Origin: a virus
IMG/VR virus record: IMGVR_UViG_3300025669_000021
Coordinates: 37,416-101,415 of that record
Direction: 5' to 3' (one strand)
Length of the DNA stretch: 64,000 nt
In this document: in pieces, positions 1 to 9,223 of the stretch
How positions within the stretch are numbered: position 1 is the stretch's first letter
Layout of the letters: the number at the start of each line of letters is the position of its first letter
Position numbers and translations under genes: made by a program
The notes under the pieces: model-generated
The model's input: the letters and a program-made list of their open reading frames with translations, nothing else
Told to the model about the DNA's origin: nothing
Databases searched by the model: none

Positions 1-2
1 CT

Positions 3-1484
3 ATCCAGATGGAGGCAGATACCAGAGCGGCCAGGATGGATAAGTTTATCCACGATCAGCAAGTAGAGGGCGGTTGGCGGGATGCTTTCTCCGACTTCAT
101 CACCAATTTCGTTACCTTCCCGGCCGCATTTATCAAGGGCCCCATCATCCGTAATCGCTCGGCTCTCGCATATACCTTCGTAAACGGCAAGACCGGCGTG
201 AAGGTTAAGAATGAGATAGCCCAGGAGTTTGAGTGTCCAAGTGCTTTCGACATCTACCCTTCTGCAGGGGCAGTAAGCATGGATGACGGTGATCTGATCG
301 AGAGGATGAGGTACAGCGGAGTCAGTTTGCTCGAAATGAAGGGGCTCCCCGGCTGGAATGACGAGGCGATAGACCTTGTTCTCTCTCTGTATCGTGATGG
401 TGGACTTCGGGAATGGACGGCCATAGACCAAGAGCGATCGGAGCTTGAGGATCACGGCCCAGACCGTATCGAGCAACGCGACTGGATGGAGGCTCTTGAA
501 TACTGGGGCGCCGTATCTGGTGAAACTCTCCAGAAAGAGGGCATGGAGAAGGATATCCACGGCAATGCCATCATTCCTATCATGGAATACGAGATGAACG
601 TCATTCTTATTGGAGATTACGTGGTCTACAGCGGTCTTAACCAGGATCTACTCGGCCGCAGACCATACTCTAAGGCTTCCTGGAGCGTCATTCCCGGGTC
701 ATTCTGGGGCAAGGGTGTCCCTGCGATGATGGCCGACCTACAATCTATCTGTAACGCCACTATCAGGGCTCTAGTGAACAATGAGGCGGTCGGATCTGGA
801 CCCCAGGTAGTCTACAATGATGTAGGAAGGATCCCATCTGGCGAGGATATAACCAATCTCTTCCCTTTCAAGACTCACCAGTTCACAAACCAGATGAACA
901 GCCAGCTAAAGCCTATCGACTTCTTCCAGCCAAAGATAAACGCCGCGGAGCTATTGGGCGTCTATCAGAAGTTTGCCGACATGGCCGACGATTATACAGG
1001 AATTCCGTCATACGCGCATGGAAACGACAATGTTGGAGGGGCCGGCAGGACTATGGGAGGCCTATCCATGTTGATGTCAAATGCTGCGAGGGGGATGAAG
1101 ATGGTGATAGGTCGCGTCGATGACAAGATCATCAGAGACGTGATTATGCGTCAGTTCCATTGGAATATGCTCTTTGAGCCTGATGAGTCCATTAAGGGTG
1201 ACATCGAGATCGTTGCGAGGGGTGCATTGGCTCAGATCGTTAAAGAGTCGATGAATTCCAGACGGGTCGAATACTTGAACGCCACCAATAATGAGACAGA
1301 CAGGATGCTCACGGGGCTGGAAGGACGCAGGTTGGCACTCAAGGAAACAGCTAAATCCTTAGATATCCCCGGGCAACTGGTCAGGAGCAAGGAAGAAGTC
1401 GCAATGTTGGAGCAACAGTTACAGGACGCTCAGATAGCAGCAACTCAAGAAGAAGCCCAGGCACAAGCCGGGGCAGCAGCGTAA
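3..1484 (+). CDS. Portal (head-tail connector) protein, podovirus-like, N-terminus outside window
   Basis: The frame is open to the left edge, so the true start lies outside; 493 residues are visible. In this family the protein forms the dodecameric ring at one capsid vertex through which DNA is packaged and ejected. Support comes from size, from the segment RTMGGLSMLMSNAARG (from about nt 1048) that I associate with short-tail phage portals, from an E/Q/A-rich helical tail typical of portal C-termini, and from the scaffold and capsid genes that follow. A terminase would be expected just upstream and cannot be seen. A second, unrelated lambda-type portal lies at 40966-42705. Confidence 0.75.
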   Translation: MQMEADTRAARMDKFIHDQQVEGGWRDAFSDFITNFVTFPAAFIKGPIIRNRSALAYTFVNGKTGVKVKNEIAQEFECPSAFDIYPSAGAVSMDDGDLIERMRYSGVSLLEMKGLPGWNDEAIDLVLSLYRDGGLREWTAIDQERSELEDHGPDRIEQRDWMEALEYWGAVSGETLQKEGMEKDIHGNAIIPIMEYEMNVILIGDYVVYSGLNQDLLGRRPYSKASWSVIPGSFWGKGVPAMMADLQSICNATIRALVNNEAVGSGPQVVYNDVGRIPSGEDITNLFPFKTHQFTNQMNSQLKPIDFFQPKINAAELLGVYQKFADMADDYTGIPSYAHGNDNVGGAGRTMGGLSMLMSNAARGMKMVIGRVDDKIIRDVIMRQFHWNMLFEPDESIKGDIEIVARGALAQIVKESMNSRRVEYLNATNNETDRMLTGLEGRRLALKETAKSLDIPGQLVRSKEEVAMLEQQLQDAQIAATQEEAQAQAGAAA

Positions 1485-1504
1485 ACAATCAGGAGATACA
1501 GACC

Positions 1505-1990
1505 ATGCAGAAAATGACTAAAGCAGTGATCGCAGTTGGAATCCTTAGCTTATTCGTGGCCGTTGGGGCATTTGCTGACCGTGCAGATTACGGTATCAGG
1601 CTTCTCCGGGTGAAGGAGATACACAAATTCCCCCCTAACACATCAATCTCGGTTGAGGATCCCATTACTTTTTCGGGTTCTATAGCCCAGGCGGCGTCGA
1701 GAACTTTGACTCCTTCGACCGTTACCGGTGCGGCTACCGTTCTTGGTGTAGAAGCTGGAATGATAATCATGGAACCGTCATCGGCTCACGATTTGACGCT
1801 TACGGCCGGTGTCTCTGGACAGGTTGTCACTCTGTTCAATAACTCCGCAGGATCAACGAACATCACGCTCCTATCGGCGGCAGCTACTCATAGATTCAAC
1901 TCCGATATCGTGTTGTCGCAGTATGATTCTATCACTTTGGCCTATCTTGATAGCAAGTGGTCGACCATTGCATCTTCAACGTACAACTAG
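1505..1990 (+). CDS. Small exported virion-like protein with signal peptide
   Basis: 161 residues. The N-terminus is a basic start, a hydrophobic core and an Ala cleavage region (residues 1-24, ending VGAFA), a classic Sec signal peptide. The rest is rich in Ser/Thr/Ala, with a C-terminal half of alternating hydrophobic and polar residues such as SITLAYLDSKW, the style of beta-structured phage fibre or decoration tips. An AGGAG ribosome site lies 9-13 bases before the ATG. It sits between portal and scaffold, an odd place for a secreted protein. Function is unknown; it belongs to the series of exported proteins found in both virion cassettes. Confidence 0.75.
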   Translation: MQKMTKAVIAVGILSLFVAVGAFADRADYGIRLLRVKEIHKFPPNTSISVEDPITFSGSIAQAASRTLTPSTVTGAATVLGVEAGMIIMEPSSAHDLTLTAGVSGQVVTLFNNSAGSTNITLLSAAATHRFNSDIVLSQYDSITLAYLDSKWSTIASSTYN

Positions 1991-2001
1991 GGGATGAACG
2001 G

Positions 2002-2030
2002 GCTCGGGGCTACCTCGCGGGGCCCCGGGC
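2002..2030 (+). other. GC-rich hairpin before a start codon
   Basis: GCTCGGGGC (2002-2010) can pair with GCCCCGGGC-type sequence at 2022-2030 (nine pairs, one G-U) around an 11-base loop. It lies between two genes, ends 10 bases before an ATG that lacks a good ribosome site, and has no T-run, so it could modulate translation or act as a weak attenuator. Confidence 0.4.
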
Positions 2031-2039
2031 TTAATCATT

Positions 2040-2333
2040 ATGCCAAAAGAACAAGACAACAACGAGACGAAGAACCAAAAGGCAATACATCTTGCCGAAG
2101 CGTGTAATAGGCTTATGGGTCAAAGCCAGGATTTTAGGTATTTCGTTGAGGAGTTGACCGAAATGCTTCTCGACCAGAGGGACAAGAACGAAGGATTGCT
2201 TGGCGAGTTGGCTATCGTCGGCAAAGGGATGTCCCTGAACATGAAACAGATTTTGCAGATGATCGATAATTCTTCCGCAGTTTTGGTCAGAGCAAGGGCC
2301 GCGGAAGGAAAACGACTTAACGGATTGAAGTAA
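2040..2333 (+). CDS. Hypothetical protein between portal and scaffold
   Basis: 97 residues, not recognised. It is hydrophilic and probably all-helical: charged, Gln/Glu-rich N-terminus, then helices around LAEACNRLMGQSQDFRYFVEEL and a Met/Leu-rich stretch near residues 60-80. It has no signal peptide or membrane segment. The start is weakly supported because no clear ribosome site precedes it, only the hairpin at 2002-2030. Position in a head-assembly operon suggests a virion or assembly role, which is inference only. Confidence 0.65.
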   Translation: MPKEQDNNETKNQKAIHLAEACNRLMGQSQDFRYFVEELTEMLLDQRDKNEGLLGELAIVGKGMSLNMKQILQMIDNSSAVLVRARAAEGKRLNGLK

Positions 2334-2335
2334 GA

Positions 2336-2440
2336 ATGAAGTGCACACTGAAATGTCAGAGCCGGGGGGGTAAGAAGGCATACATTTATGAGCCGTCTTT
2401 CCTCGTTGGCAAACTACTAACAGAGCATAGGGAGAAATAG
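2336..2440 (+). CDS. Very small protein, 34 aa
   Basis: An ATG two bases after the preceding stop opens a 34-residue frame that fills the gap and ends four bases before the scaffold ATG; the scaffold ribosome site (GGGAG) lies inside it. The peptide is basic, with two Cys (MKCTLKC) and many Lys/Arg/Gly in the first half. The tight fit supports translation; the short length and a modest ribosome site argue for caution. No known family recognised. Confidence 0.45.
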   Translation: MKCTLKCQSRGGKKAYIYEPSFLVGKLLTEHREK

Positions 2441-2444
2441 CACC

Positions 2445-3509
2445 ATGGCACACGAAGTACCAATACCAAGACAAGCCCAACAGGCAGCAGAACAGGATGA
2501 GATAGATCAGGCAGCAGAACAAGAGGCCTTGTCACAGCAAGGAACTCCTGCAGAGCCGGTCCTAGATCATGTGATCGAGCAGCCAGAAGAGGATGAACAG
2601 CCAGCGCCCGTAGCGGCTGCAGTTCCCGACCAAGCTACCCTAGCACCCGCACCAGTAGCGGAAGAGGGTGAACCGGTCGAGAGTCTTGTAGACCTGAAAC
2701 GGAGGCTATTAGAGGCCGAGCACAGAAATCGGACTCTACAAGGCATGATCCATTCTCAGAAGCCAGAGGCCGAAGAAATGGCCGCTCTCAAAGATCGTAT
2801 TGCGGAACTGGAGAATAGACCAGAGGAGCACGTAGCTCCCGCGGAGCCAGGAGTAGCAGCGCATTTGAGATACCTCAATAAAGATGAGCGTGAGGCCGTC
2901 GACGGGGAGGAAGGTTCCCTGGAAGTCAGAATGGCTAAAGGTATGGCAGAAGAGGGCATTGAGAAGGTAAAGCGTGAAGCCGCGCAAGAGGCATTAAAGC
3001 TAACTAGGCGTATAGACGCCATAGAACGCCGTCAGGAAGATGACGATTCAGATAGTGCTGTATCTGGGGTTATGGCCCAGGTCGAAGAGTTGATGCCAGG
3101 AGCGATAAAGATTAACTCCGATATTCTCTGGGTTGATTGGCTTGAAGGTGCTGATCCCGAAAGCGCGACAGGAGCAACGTATGGGGCAAAAGGACAGGCT
3201 CTTATGGCGATTGGCGATACCAAGGGTATTGTCGATTTGATGAACAAATTCCTGGCAGACGTGCCCGAGGCGTCAGACCAGATTAAGGCACAGATTCGAC
3301 CCGCAAAGTCGAGCGTAGTGCCAACTGAGGGGAAACCCGTAAAGAAACAGGGTATTCCAGAGTCTAGGGCGGTTGCTTTCTACAAGGCACAGAGGGAAGG
3401 TCGGCTGAAAAACGCTGATGGTTCTCCTATGTCTGCAGAACAGGAAGTAGCCCAAGAAGCATTAATAGATAAGGCCTACGTTGAGGGACGAATCCTAGAA
3501 GGCAGGTAG
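2445..3509 (+). CDS. Capsid scaffold protein
   Basis: 354 residues, immediately upstream of the major capsid gene, the standard place for a scaffold. The protein is very acidic and Gln/Glu/Ala/Pro-rich for the first 90 residues, then has coiled-coil-like helices (about 75-125 and 165-200) and a basic C-terminal end (KQGIPESRAVAFYKAQREGR). Scaffolds drive procapsid assembly and leave before DNA packaging. Scaffold sequences diverge fast, so the call rests on position, charge and coiled coils, not on a motif. Confidence 0.75.
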   Translation: MAHEVPIPRQAQQAAEQDEIDQAAEQEALSQQGTPAEPVLDHVIEQPEEDEQPAPVAAAVPDQATLAPAPVAEEGEPVESLVDLKRRLLEAEHRNRTLQGMIHSQKPEAEEMAALKDRIAELENRPEEHVAPAEPGVAAHLRYLNKDEREAVDGEEGSLEVRMAKGMAEEGIEKVKREAAQEALKLTRRIDAIERRQEDDDSDSAVSGVMAQVEELMPGAIKINSDILWVDWLEGADPESATGATYGAKGQALMAIGDTKGIVDLMNKFLADVPEASDQIKAQIRPAKSSVVPTEGKPVKKQGIPESRAVAFYKAQREGRLKNADGSPMSAEQEVAQEALIDKAYVEGRILEGR

Positions 3510-3548
3510 TTTCCTGTCGGCGCGTGGGTCTGGAAAGAGAGAGACATT

Positions 3549-4493
3549 ATGGGAAGTGCATATCCAGAAGCAGCAGGTATCCGAGACATCGGCACGTCGA
3601 CAATGAAGTACATCCCCACTATTTATAGTGGTAAGATGCTCGTCAAGTTCTACACGAACACAGTATTTGGGGCTATCTCCAATACTGATTACGAAGGCGA
3701 GATCAAGGCTCAAGGTGACACGGTTGAGATCCGCTCTCTGCCTGACATCACGATCAATGATCATACCAAGGGAATGACCCTTGACTACGAGCAGCCCGTG
3801 GCTACTCCGGTAACTCTAGAGATCAACAAGGGCAAAACGTGGTCATTCGCCACGAACATCGTTGATGATGCCCAGACTGATCTCAAGCAGTACCATGATC
3901 AGTGGTCGGAAGTCGCAATGCGCCAGATGAAGATAAGCATTGATAGAGATGTGTTGGCAACCATCTACACCGACCCTGATTCTTCGAATGAGGGTAACTC
4001 GGCCGGTCTGATCAGTGCCAACATCGCGCTTGGAGCCGATGGTGGTGTTTCGGTCCCAATGACCAAATCTGATGTAGTCGATAAGATTGTCGAGTGCGGT
4101 CAGGTTCTCACCGAGCAGGACGTCCCGGAAGAAGGTCGCTGGATGGTTATACCAGCATGGATGTGTACGCTCATCCTGACATCGGACCTCAAGGACGCTT
4201 CCTTGAGTGGTGACGGCACCTCGATGCTCAGAAACGGGCGCCTGGGAATGATTGACACATTCACGCTCTACAAGAGCAACCAGTTGAAGACCACGGCCGA
4301 CTCTTCGGCCAACACCTGCACATTCATCATGTTCGGGACCAACCACGCGGTTACATTCGCCTCTCAGATAGTGGAGAATGAAAACCTCAAGAACCCTAAC
4401 TCCTTCGGAACCTTGTTCCGTGGGCTGCAGGTTTACGGGTTCAGGACAGTCAAACCGGAAGCTCTGGGCGCCCTGTACGCCTACAAGGCCTAG
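3549..4493 (+). CDS. Major capsid protein, cassette A
   Basis: 314 residues. The sequence has the look of podovirus-type HK97-fold capsid proteins: an N-terminal segment running into TNTVFGAISNTDYEGEIKAQGD, the strand IRSLPDITINDHTKG near residues 60-75, then LTEQDVPEEGRWMVIPAWM near 195-213. An upstream scaffold and downstream adaptors fit. It is unrelated in sequence to the fused protease-capsid protein at 42695-44896, so the window encodes two different capsid lattices. Followed by a strong hairpin, as expected for the most highly expressed virion gene. Confidence 0.85.
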   Translation: MGSAYPEAAGIRDIGTSTMKYIPTIYSGKMLVKFYTNTVFGAISNTDYEGEIKAQGDTVEIRSLPDITINDHTKGMTLDYEQPVATPVTLEINKGKTWSFATNIVDDAQTDLKQYHDQWSEVAMRQMKISIDRDVLATIYTDPDSSNEGNSAGLISANIALGADGGVSVPMTKSDVVDKIVECGQVLTEQDVPEEGRWMVIPAWMCTLILTSDLKDASLSGDGTSMLRNGRLGMIDTFTLYKSNQLKTTADSSANTCTFIMFGTNHAVTFASQIVENENLKNPNSFGTLFRGLQVYGFRTVKPEALGALYAYKA

Positions 4494-4504
4494 TTGTAAA
4501 CCGC

Positions 4505-4537
4505 GGGGGCTTGCCAAGTGGTGAGCCCCCTTCTTTC
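4505..4537 (+). terminator. Intrinsic terminator or attenuator after capsid gene
   Basis: GGGGGCT (4505-4511) pairs perfectly with AGCCCCC (4524-4530) around a 12-base loop and is followed by TTCTTTC. It lies just after the capsid stop codon and is probably partly read through, since head and tail genes continue on the same strand. Confidence 0.7.
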
Positions 4538-4584
4538 ACCGCAGAGTAAACGATTCGATTAACCCTCCTAAAGGAGAAAACATC

Positions 4585-4986
4585 ATGGCAGTTGACACTT
4601 CAATCACAGTACAGACTGGTGCAGCAGACACCGGCAAAAAGGTAGTGGTCTATCAGCGTCTCATCGACTTCTCGGCAGACAATCTATCCGATGGTGACTG
4701 GTTCGACCTGTTCCAGATGCCTACCGCGGCCGTTGTCATTGGTGGCGCTTCTGATCTGGTCTTGACCGGAACCGCAAGCTCAACCTTCGACGTAGGAGTT
4801 GAAGGCGGGGCCGAACTGTTGAGCGCAACCACGCTTGACGGCACTACTGGCACCATCACGGCCTTTACGGCCACCGTTGGCGTTGTCTTCGACGGCACCA
4901 CGATCGACGTTTCGATCAACACCGCTGCCGCTGTACTCGGAAAGCTCCGAATTACTGCGATAGTTGCATATTGTGACGCACTGTAG
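4585..4986 (+). CDS. Small virion protein, possible capsid decoration
   Basis: 133 residues with a strong ribosome site (AAAGGAG, 9 bases before ATG). No signal peptide. The body is Thr/Ala/Gly/Val-rich with alternating residues (for example DLVLTGTASSTFDVGVEGG), suggesting an all-beta fold. Directly after the capsid gene, framed by two hairpins, so it is likely highly expressed; head decoration proteins often occupy this place. No specific family recognised. Confidence 0.65.
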   Translation: MAVDTSITVQTGAADTGKKVVVYQRLIDFSADNLSDGDWFDLFQMPTAAVVIGGASDLVLTGTASSTFDVGVEGGAELLSATTLDGTTGTITAFTATVGVVFDGTTIDVSINTAAAVLGKLRITAIVAYCDAL

Positions 4987-5008
4987 AGAGCGTTGCGGCT
5001 GATCATCT

Positions 5009-5038
5009 AAGCGGGGTGAGGAAACTCCTCCCCCGCTT
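5009..5038 (+). terminator. Strong hairpin, likely attenuator
   Basis: AAGCGGGG (5009-5016) pairs with CCCCGCTT (5031-5038), and an inner GAGG/CCTC pair extends the stem to a five-base loop. Followed by TTAGCC, so the T-run is weak. Placed after the decoration-like gene. Confidence 0.5.
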
Positions 5039-5068
5039 TAGCCGCGTCTCTACCCACTTTTCATACCT

Positions 5069-5090
5069 CAACCCTATGTCGGGGTTGTTT
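5069..5090 (+). terminator. Weak second hairpin before 5116 gene
   Basis: CAACCC (5069-5074) pairs with GGGTTG (5082-5087) around a seven-base loop and is followed by TTT. With the hairpin at 5009-5038 it makes a tandem pair in the 129-base gap. Short stem, so low certainty. Confidence 0.3.
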
Positions 5091-5115
5091 CAACATCAGA
5101 GCAAGGAGTTATATC

Positions 5116-5655
5116 ATGGGTACAGAATCAGCAGGTTTGTGGTGCAGGAAGAACGGCACCGATCAGGTTTATCAGTTTCGTGAGGATATGAGGCCGCGTC
5201 TCGGTCTTGACCTTGTTATGGTCGACTATCCCAGCGCAATGGCTCTCAGGGCCCGTAGCGACTCCAAGAATCGCAAGGAAAGCAAGGGCCAGAATGATGC
5301 TCATGCCCAGGCGGCTTTCGAAGAGGCGAATGGCGTTGTAGCGGCCGTGGTTGTCAAGCCGGCTGATCCAGGCAAGTTTGTCGATCAGCAAGAAGTCGAT
5401 GCTTCCGGTGAAGTCTCTGCAGTGGCAGACCTTGACCTCAAGCCCCAGACTCCAGAAGAGGCGATGGCCGATATCAATGCTGCAAGCGGCGATGATGACG
5501 GCGTTAAGATGACTGACGGTCTGGCAGATATGTCACGACGAGAGTTGTTTGTCATCATCACCGAAGAGGAATTGCCCGTTAAGAAGGTTGGCAAAAACCC
5601 TCAGATCGTTGAAAACATACGCGCGGCCAGGGCAGCAGCCCCAGCAAGCGAGTAG
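5116..5655 (+). CDS. Hypothetical head protein with SAP/Rho-N-like tail
   Basis: 179 residues, acidic in the middle (residues 75-140), with a C-terminal 40-residue helix-extended-helix motif (MSRRELFVIITEEELPVKK then VENIRAA) like the SAP, HeH or Rho-N DNA- or RNA-binding motifs of phage head and neck proteins. Ribosome site AAGGAG is well placed. Situated between the decoration-like gene and the head-tail adaptor, so a neck or head-completion role is likely; the exact job is not known. Confidence 0.6.
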   Translation: MGTESAGLWCRKNGTDQVYQFREDMRPRLGLDLVMVDYPSAMALRARSDSKNRKESKGQNDAHAQAAFEEANGVVAAVVVKPADPGKFVDQQEVDASGEVSAVADLDLKPQTPEEAMADINAASGDDDGVKMTDGLADMSRRELFVIITEEELPVKKVGKNPQIVENIRAARAAAPASE

Positions 5656-5667
5656 GGAGAGTGATCT

Positions 5668-6015
5668 ATGGCGGTGCTGGTATCGGAAGTATTGACAGAG
5701 GCAAGACAGCAGCTTAACGACTCTACGGCTACCTATAGGTGGTCCGATGCAAGTCTTATGCTATATATGAGCCGAGGCGTTGATGACGTCTACGGTGACT
5801 TTCCTGAGTCTTTCTTTATCGATGGCGAGAAAATACCGATATCAGCGCCAGAGGCCATAACCGCAGTGACCGAGGACTTCCCTCTCAGGAAGGAATACAT
5901 AGAAGCCATTGTCCACTACATCTGTTGGAAGGTGTTCGGGGAAGACACCGAGGATGACGGTAATATCGCTCTTTCGAAGGACCACGCGAAACAATATATG
6001 CAAGCTAGGGGTTAG
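5668..6015 (+). CDS. Head-tail adaptor protein (DUF6682-like)
   Basis: 115 residues. The N-terminal pattern EARQQLNDSTATYRWSDASL followed by an amphipathic helix is what I recall for the phage adaptor family DUF6682, which docks under the portal. Size and position (after the capsid block, before the connector at 6018) agree. Two bases separate it from the next gene, so the pair is probably translationally coupled. Confidence 0.65.
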   Translation: MAVLVSEVLTEARQQLNDSTATYRWSDASLMLYMSRGVDDVYGDFPESFFIDGEKIPISAPEAITAVTEDFPLRKEYIEAIVHYICWKVFGEDTEDDGNIALSKDHAKQYMQARG

Positions 6016-6017
6016 GC

Positions 6018-6623
6018 ATGATCAACAAATACTCGGATTTCTATGAATTCATGCTTGAAGACCTTCCTCGCTGCCCCGAGCCGTTGAAGCTGCAGCAACT
6101 CAAGCAAGCCTTTCGTGAATTTGCTTTCAGGACCGAGAACTGGACCGCAACCCTCGATAAAGTCAATCTGGTAGCAGATCAGCAAGACTACACCCTCCGT
6201 CTTCCCCAGGATGGCCTTGTCAAGCGGTTGGTATGGGTGAATATCAGTGATGCAGCAATGCCTACCAATCAATACGAGCTCCGCAACGAGTATTCTCTCC
6301 GATGGAAGAAGACCCCTGTCAGCTACGTTCCCACCTACTCTCTCGATGACGGGCTCCAGGTCAGGGTAGCAATGTATCCGGATTGGGATTCTAGGACCGT
6401 TGACGAGAACTATTTCACCCGATGGGGGGATGCAATCCTCAATCTGGCGCTCTACCGTCTCCTGATGATGCCCGGAAAGACTTGGACACATCCCGAGTTG
6501 GCCGTCCAGAAGAAGGATATCTATGATGTTTTCTATAATGACGCGATCAAAGAGAAGTACACCGAAGGTAAAAGTGGTTCACTGTCCGTAAATCTACGGC
6601 CGGTTACGAGGAGATTTGCATAA
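6018..6623 (+). CDS. Head-tail connector / tail-stem protein
   Basis: 201 residues. The pattern of an N-terminal helix (LQQLKQAFREFAFRTENWTATLD), then a beta segment (ADQQDYTLRLPQDGLVKRLVWV) and a helical C-terminal half (AILNLALYRLLMMPGKTW) resembles short-tail phage neck or tail-tube-A-like proteins that sit between portal adaptor and nozzle. Its stop overlaps the start of the exported fibre-like gene. Confidence 0.6.
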   Translation: MINKYSDFYEFMLEDLPRCPEPLKLQQLKQAFREFAFRTENWTATLDKVNLVADQQDYTLRLPQDGLVKRLVWVNISDAAMPTNQYELRNEYSLRWKKTPVSYVPTYSLDDGLQVRVAMYPDWDSRTVDENYFTRWGDAILNLALYRLLMMPGKTWTHPELAVQKKDIYDVFYNDAIKEKYTEGKSGSLSVNLRPVTRRFA

Positions 6624-9223
6624 TGAAGAAGATACTAGCCCTTATGGCAGCAATCGTGTGCACGGCGTTGACGATCGTTCATGCCACTACGACCATTATC
6701 ACCGTCGATCTGACTGAAAACTCCATTGTGGCAAGCTCTATCCCCGCAATCAGGGAGACTGCGACCATCATAGTGACCAATGCCCCAGGCTATACCCCCG
6801 GCAATCTCACGATGTCGCTCATATACACGAATACGCAGTACGCCGTGGCTGATAACTTCGTGGCCGGCGCCGGTTCTTCCTATTCAGCAACGATGAACCT
6901 GAATACCATACTCCTTACCAACTACTTCGTCGGGCTCTCCGATCAGTCTATACGGACGTTCACTGCAACTTTGTGGGATAGCGGCACCCCTGCACTGATA
7001 TTCAATGATAAGTTGGAGATCCAAAACAATCCATACGTGCCCGGGATGCTCCCCGCGGTGATCACTACCAACGAATTTGACGCAAGGCTGATAGTTCTTG
7101 AGGATCAGACAAGCGCATGGAACAACGTCACCAACATCGTGAATGGCGGGACAGTAGGCTCAACCGGAGAGATAGCACAGGTTGGTGGAACGTGGACATT
7201 CATGTTTCCTACGATCACCCCTTCCCTTTCCTTCACCAACTGGCTAGGCGTCACTGCCGGGGATATCCTCACAATGGCCGGGGGAAATAGAAGTGGATCC
7301 AACACCTTCGCTACCGGTCTTGCGGCCGTAGACACAAACAACTGGAACGGAGGATTGACTGACATATCCCTCCTACAGGGTCTAACCGGTCAAGTCTATT
7401 ACGCTGACGGCCGTACTGCTCTCTCCGACACCATGAACACTGGAAACAATTGGATTAGTGGTGACGGTAGCGATACTGGAATCAAGATAGAAGCAGGAGG
7501 CGGCGTAGAACTGTCCAGCAACCTTACTGTTACGGGTGCCTCAGACTTCAAGCTAATATCTACGTTTGAGAGTTGGCTAAGTGGTAGTGGTCTTGCTGAA
7601 GGTATCATGATAGGTGCTGCAGGACACGTAGGAATCAACACTCCTACCCTCACATCAGCTTTAAACGTTCTAGGTTCTGTCTTTATTAACGGGGCATTGA
7701 CGAACAGAGGGGCAATCTTTGTAGACTTGCAATCATCTACGGGAAGTTATCCTGTTGTATTCCAGGATAACTCTGGTGAACAGTGGGAGATAGAGCAGAA
7801 TGGTGCAGGGCTTATCTTCACTGAGACAGGAGTAGGAGAACATTTCAGGATTGCTAACGGCGGCACAGCCACATTTCAGGGTGTTATTACTGGTAACGAT
7901 GTTCAGGAGAACGGCACGAACATCCTAGCCTTTGTTGCCGCAGCGACCAATAGCTTTGTTCTGACCAATGACGTTAGAACTGTTGCCCTTAGTGGGCTAG
8001 TAACTGTTCCCGATGGTACTAATGATAATGCAGCCGTCAATCTTGGGCAGGTCAATGATTTAGTAAGTAGCTTGCAAACGCTGGAATTGTATGGAGCGAC
8101 GAATCTAAATAATTTCGTGGTCGATAGTGGATCGTTATACGTGAATATTCCGACCCCTGCATGGAGCATGGCTAGTGGCGCATTGAGTGACGGCGACAAC
8201 TGGCAGGGTTATTACTGGGGAACTCAAGCTGTTGATTTAATAAGGGAAGGTTCCTATTCTGGATTCTTCTTTTCCGAGAAAACGGCTGGAATTAAAGATG
8301 TGAGGCCAAAACTCGAAGTGGTCTATACCAACTTGACTGGCGGTGCCTTGCAAACTATAGGATGTTCTTCGACTGGAGCATACATCACTGCAACACTTTC
8401 GGATAAAAGCATAATTTGTAATGTCACAACAAACACCTTGGCTCAGTCAACGAATTTAGTGCTTGGCGTAAGGTATGGACTGTTTCAGTCTGGTGGTGGA
8501 TCGGCTGCACAGGTAACAACCTATGGCGGCACAGGATACGGTACACACATGGCAACTCCAGGGTTGGGTTCTGCGGTTGGTTACGTTACCGAAGCATCGG
8601 CTGATGGCAAATACTATGGCCGGAAGGATGAGGCATGGACCGACCTCGACGCTAGATATGTGAATACCAACAATGCCATTGCCAAGACGCTGCAAGTGGA
8701 TGGTCACTCAACCCTAGCAGGGGTGGGCATGACATCGTTGACCAACACGGGCCCGAGTTATCTTACAGGCAATGTCGGCATCGGAACGGCTACCACTCGC
8801 AGTAAGATGGACGTTGCAGGATCGGCAACCGTAGATGGTGCGTTTAGCAATCTCACTGGCAATGCTTACTTTGCCAACCAACTTCACATAGGAATTGTAG
8901 GAACAAAGCCATTCCAAATCCATGCCGCAGCAGCATCCGACATTATGCGTATCCAGAACAATAGCGGTATGTTCAACTTCGGGATAACCTCGGGTGGTGG
9001 TAATGCAACAACAAGTTTTGACCTTCAGGGTGACAACGATAGTTTGCGTGTCCGACGAGGTTCATCAGTCCCGTTTCAGATTCAAACAAATGGTGCAGTG
9101 AACTTCGCTCCAGTAGCCGCAGCGCCAGCTACCCCTGTCGCTGGTGATATGTATATCGACTCGACCCTTACCAATATGCTGAGAGTGTACAATGGTTCAG
9201 CATGGAAGAATGCTTGGGAGTAA
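6623..9223 (+). CDS. Large exported fibre-like protein with signal peptide
   Basis: 866 residues. Residues 1-22 form a clear signal peptide (KK, long hydrophobic core, cleavage near VHA). The mature part is Thr/Ser/Asn/Gly-rich with many short beta repeats such as GNVGIGTATT, NLTVTGASDF and TLQVDGHSTLAG, ending in PVAGDMYIDSTLTNMLRVYNG, a motif I know from C-termini of phage tail fibres. No trimerising chaperone domain is seen. The start overlaps the connector stop (TAATG), so it is an integral part of the operon. Exported fibres are not normal for tailed phages; see findings. Confidence 0.75.
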   Translation: MKKILALMAAIVCTALTIVHATTTIITVDLTENSIVASSIPAIRETATIIVTNAPGYTPGNLTMSLIYTNTQYAVADNFVAGAGSSYSATMNLNTILLTNYFVGLSDQSIRTFTATLWDSGTPALIFNDKLEIQNNPYVPGMLPAVITTNEFDARLIVLEDQTSAWNNVTNIVNGGTVGSTGEIAQVGGTWTFMFPTITPSLSFTNWLGVTAGDILTMAGGNRSGSNTFATGLAAVDTNNWNGGLTDISLLQGLTGQVYYADGRTALSDTMNTGNNWISGDGSDTGIKIEAGGGVELSSNLTVTGASDFKLISTFESWLSGSGLAEGIMIGAAGHVGINTPTLTSALNVLGSVFINGALTNRGAIFVDLQSSTGSYPVVFQDNSGEQWEIEQNGAGLIFTETGVGEHFRIANGGTATFQGVITGNDVQENGTNILAFVAAATNSFVLTNDVRTVALSGLVTVPDGTNDNAAVNLGQVNDLVSSLQTLELYGATNLNNFVVDSGSLYVNIPTPAWSMASGALSDGDNWQGYYWGTQAVDLIREGSYSGFFFSEKTAGIKDVRPKLEVVYTNLTGGALQTIGCSSTGAYITATLSDKSIICNVTTNTLAQSTNLVLGVRYGLFQSGGGSAAQVTTYGGTGYGTHMATPGLGSAVGYVTEASADGKYYGRKDEAWTDLDARYVNTNNAIAKTLQVDGHSTLAGVGMTSLTNTGPSYLTGNVGIGTATTRSKMDVAGSATVDGAFSNLTGNAYFANQLHIGIVGTKPFQIHAAAASDIMRIQNNSGMFNFGITSGGGNATTSFDLQGDNDSLRVRRGSSVPFQIQTNGAVNFAPVAAAPATPVAGDMYIDSTLTNMLRVYNGSAWKNAWE

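Noticed and set aside
2031-2522. 163-aa minus-strand frame with hydrophobic Cys/Leu residues
   Set aside because: Antisense to a good gene and scaffold start, no ribosome site, odd composition typical of a reverse shadow.
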